64,000 nt of DNA from Stictocephala bisonia (Eukaryota > Arthropoda > Insecta > Hemiptera > Membracidae), in assembly GCA_035578905.1 (NCBI GenBank), contig JAQJVL010000084.1, forward strand, positions 2,511,015 through 2,575,014, read 5' to 3'. A program made the position numbers and the translations under genes. Numbering within the stretch: the stretch's first letter is position 1; every line of letters begins with the position of its first letter. Below the pieces are notes generated by a model, which searched no databases, was not told the origin of the DNA, and was given only the letters and a program-made list of their open reading frames with translations. Below are positions 63,295 through 64,000 of the stretch, in pieces.

Positions 63295-63716
63295 GCCTTG
63301 GCCGTGCTGTCGATGCTGGACTGAGTGTATGTGTGATGTATGTTTGTTGTGAACTTGGAATACTTTTTATTTATTATTATTTTATTCATTAAATATGTTT
63401 TTTTATTTATTATTTATTTTTTATTTGTTTATTTATTTATTTTTTTATGTAAGTAATTAGTTTTGTTTTCTTCTTTGTTTTATGTTCTTTCATGCTTTAT
63501 GCTTAATTTGTTTAGTTTTAATTATCTTGAAACTCTGATTTTTTTAAATTGTTGTTTAACTTATAAATAATGTGCTCAGCAGCAGTGAACACGTAAGAAC
63601 TCTTTAGATATACTCATTTTAGTTAAGTATTAATTTTTCTTTATGAGGTTGAGTGTAAGAGAGGACCTAATGGTCCTAACTTTGCCTCAGAAAATAAAAC
63701 GTTTTTCATTTAATTT
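63145..63716 (+). mobile_element. 5'-truncated LINE inserted into the minisatellite, with 7-bp target duplication
   Basis: The array is interrupted exactly between two copies of CACCCAC (63138-63144 and 63717-63723). The insert begins within coding sequence for the last 49 residues of a LINE ORF2 (63145-63294) and continues with about 420 bp of 3' UTR. It ends GCCTCAGAAAATAAAACGTT then TTTCATTTAATTT, with an AATAAA-type signal near 63693. The target duplication and clean junctions indicate target-primed reverse transcription with severe 5' truncation, later than formation of the array. Confidence 0.85.
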
Positions 63717-64000
63717 CACCCACTCCTACACATACACAGGAGATGGCCTTCTAAGCCAGCCATATACTAGCACACGTGATGACCCTCCAACCCTCCTAAA
63801 CACGTTCAGTGGTGATAACCCTCCCACCCACTCATACACATACACAGGATATGGCCCTCTGAGCCATCCATATACTAGCAGAGGTGATGATCCTCCCACC
63901 CACCATACACGTGCAGTGGTGATTACTCTCCCACCCACCCATTTAAATGCAGTGGTGATCACCTTCCTGTCCACTCATATACATGCAGTACTTAATAAAC
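63717..64000 (-). repeat. Right-hand continuation of the C-rich minisatellite
   Basis: Continues the 61855-63144 array in register after the LINE insertion, with about two composite units. It then changes at about 63890 to simpler ~36-bp units (CCTCCCACCCACCATACACG then TGCAGTGGTGAT) that are closer to the 49636 family. The array may run past the window edge. Confidence 0.9.

Overview
This window looks like gene-poor, repeat-dominated nuclear DNA from an arthropod, most likely an insect. The evidence is strong AT richness, no long unique ORF, insect-type non-LTR retrotransposon remnants, tRNA-derived SINE-like copies, short inverted-repeat transposons, and many tandem arrays. The species cannot be named from the sequence. 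No intact cellular gene, rRNA gene or functional tRNA gene was found. One weak candidate coding exon, ending in a consensus splice donor, lies at 52980-53049.

Region by region. An 817-bp TTAA-flanked inverted-repeat element lies at 1456-2272 and a 36-bp minisatellite at 3141-3428. A 3.7-kb array of about 30 units of 117-128 bp follows at 6172-9917. At 12098-12946 a 32-bp perfect inverted repeat bounds a segment that itself contains a palindrome around a (TA)n tract. A decayed minus-strand LINE with endonuclease and reverse transcriptase motifs fills 17378-20123. SINE-like copies lie at 21418-21740, 23817-24205, 37320-37475, 51465-51745 and 53575-53815. A TA-flanked MITE is at 27142-27384 and a long (AC)n/(GCAC)n tract at 27778-28222.

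The most structured part is 35279-41830. An 11-unit array of about 165 bp, with a trimeric higher-order repeat of about 490 bp, faces a second array of the same family in inverse orientation across 3.9 kb. That interval holds a SINE, a 176-bp inverted-repeat element with a hammerhead-like core, an 883-bp foldback element with 300-bp arms, and a tandem duplication. Further right are a Ty3/gypsy-like remnant (44850-45074), a (GA)n tract of about 500 bp, dispersed repeats at 47995 and 50622, a second decayed LINE (54295-55400), a Penelope-like C-terminal remnant (60133-60364), and a large minisatellite (61855-64000) split by a 5'-truncated LINE with a 7-bp target-site duplication.

Two patterns tie the window together. 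First, a C-rich/G-rich minisatellite family of about 36 bp recurs at six or more separate places, from single units to kilobase arrays, in both orientations. Second, several SINE-like copies share a 3' tail motif (GCCATTGGG-like, then TTAATAAA-like). All retroelement reading frames seen here carry frameshifts or stops, so nothing in the window appears to be an autonomous active element.
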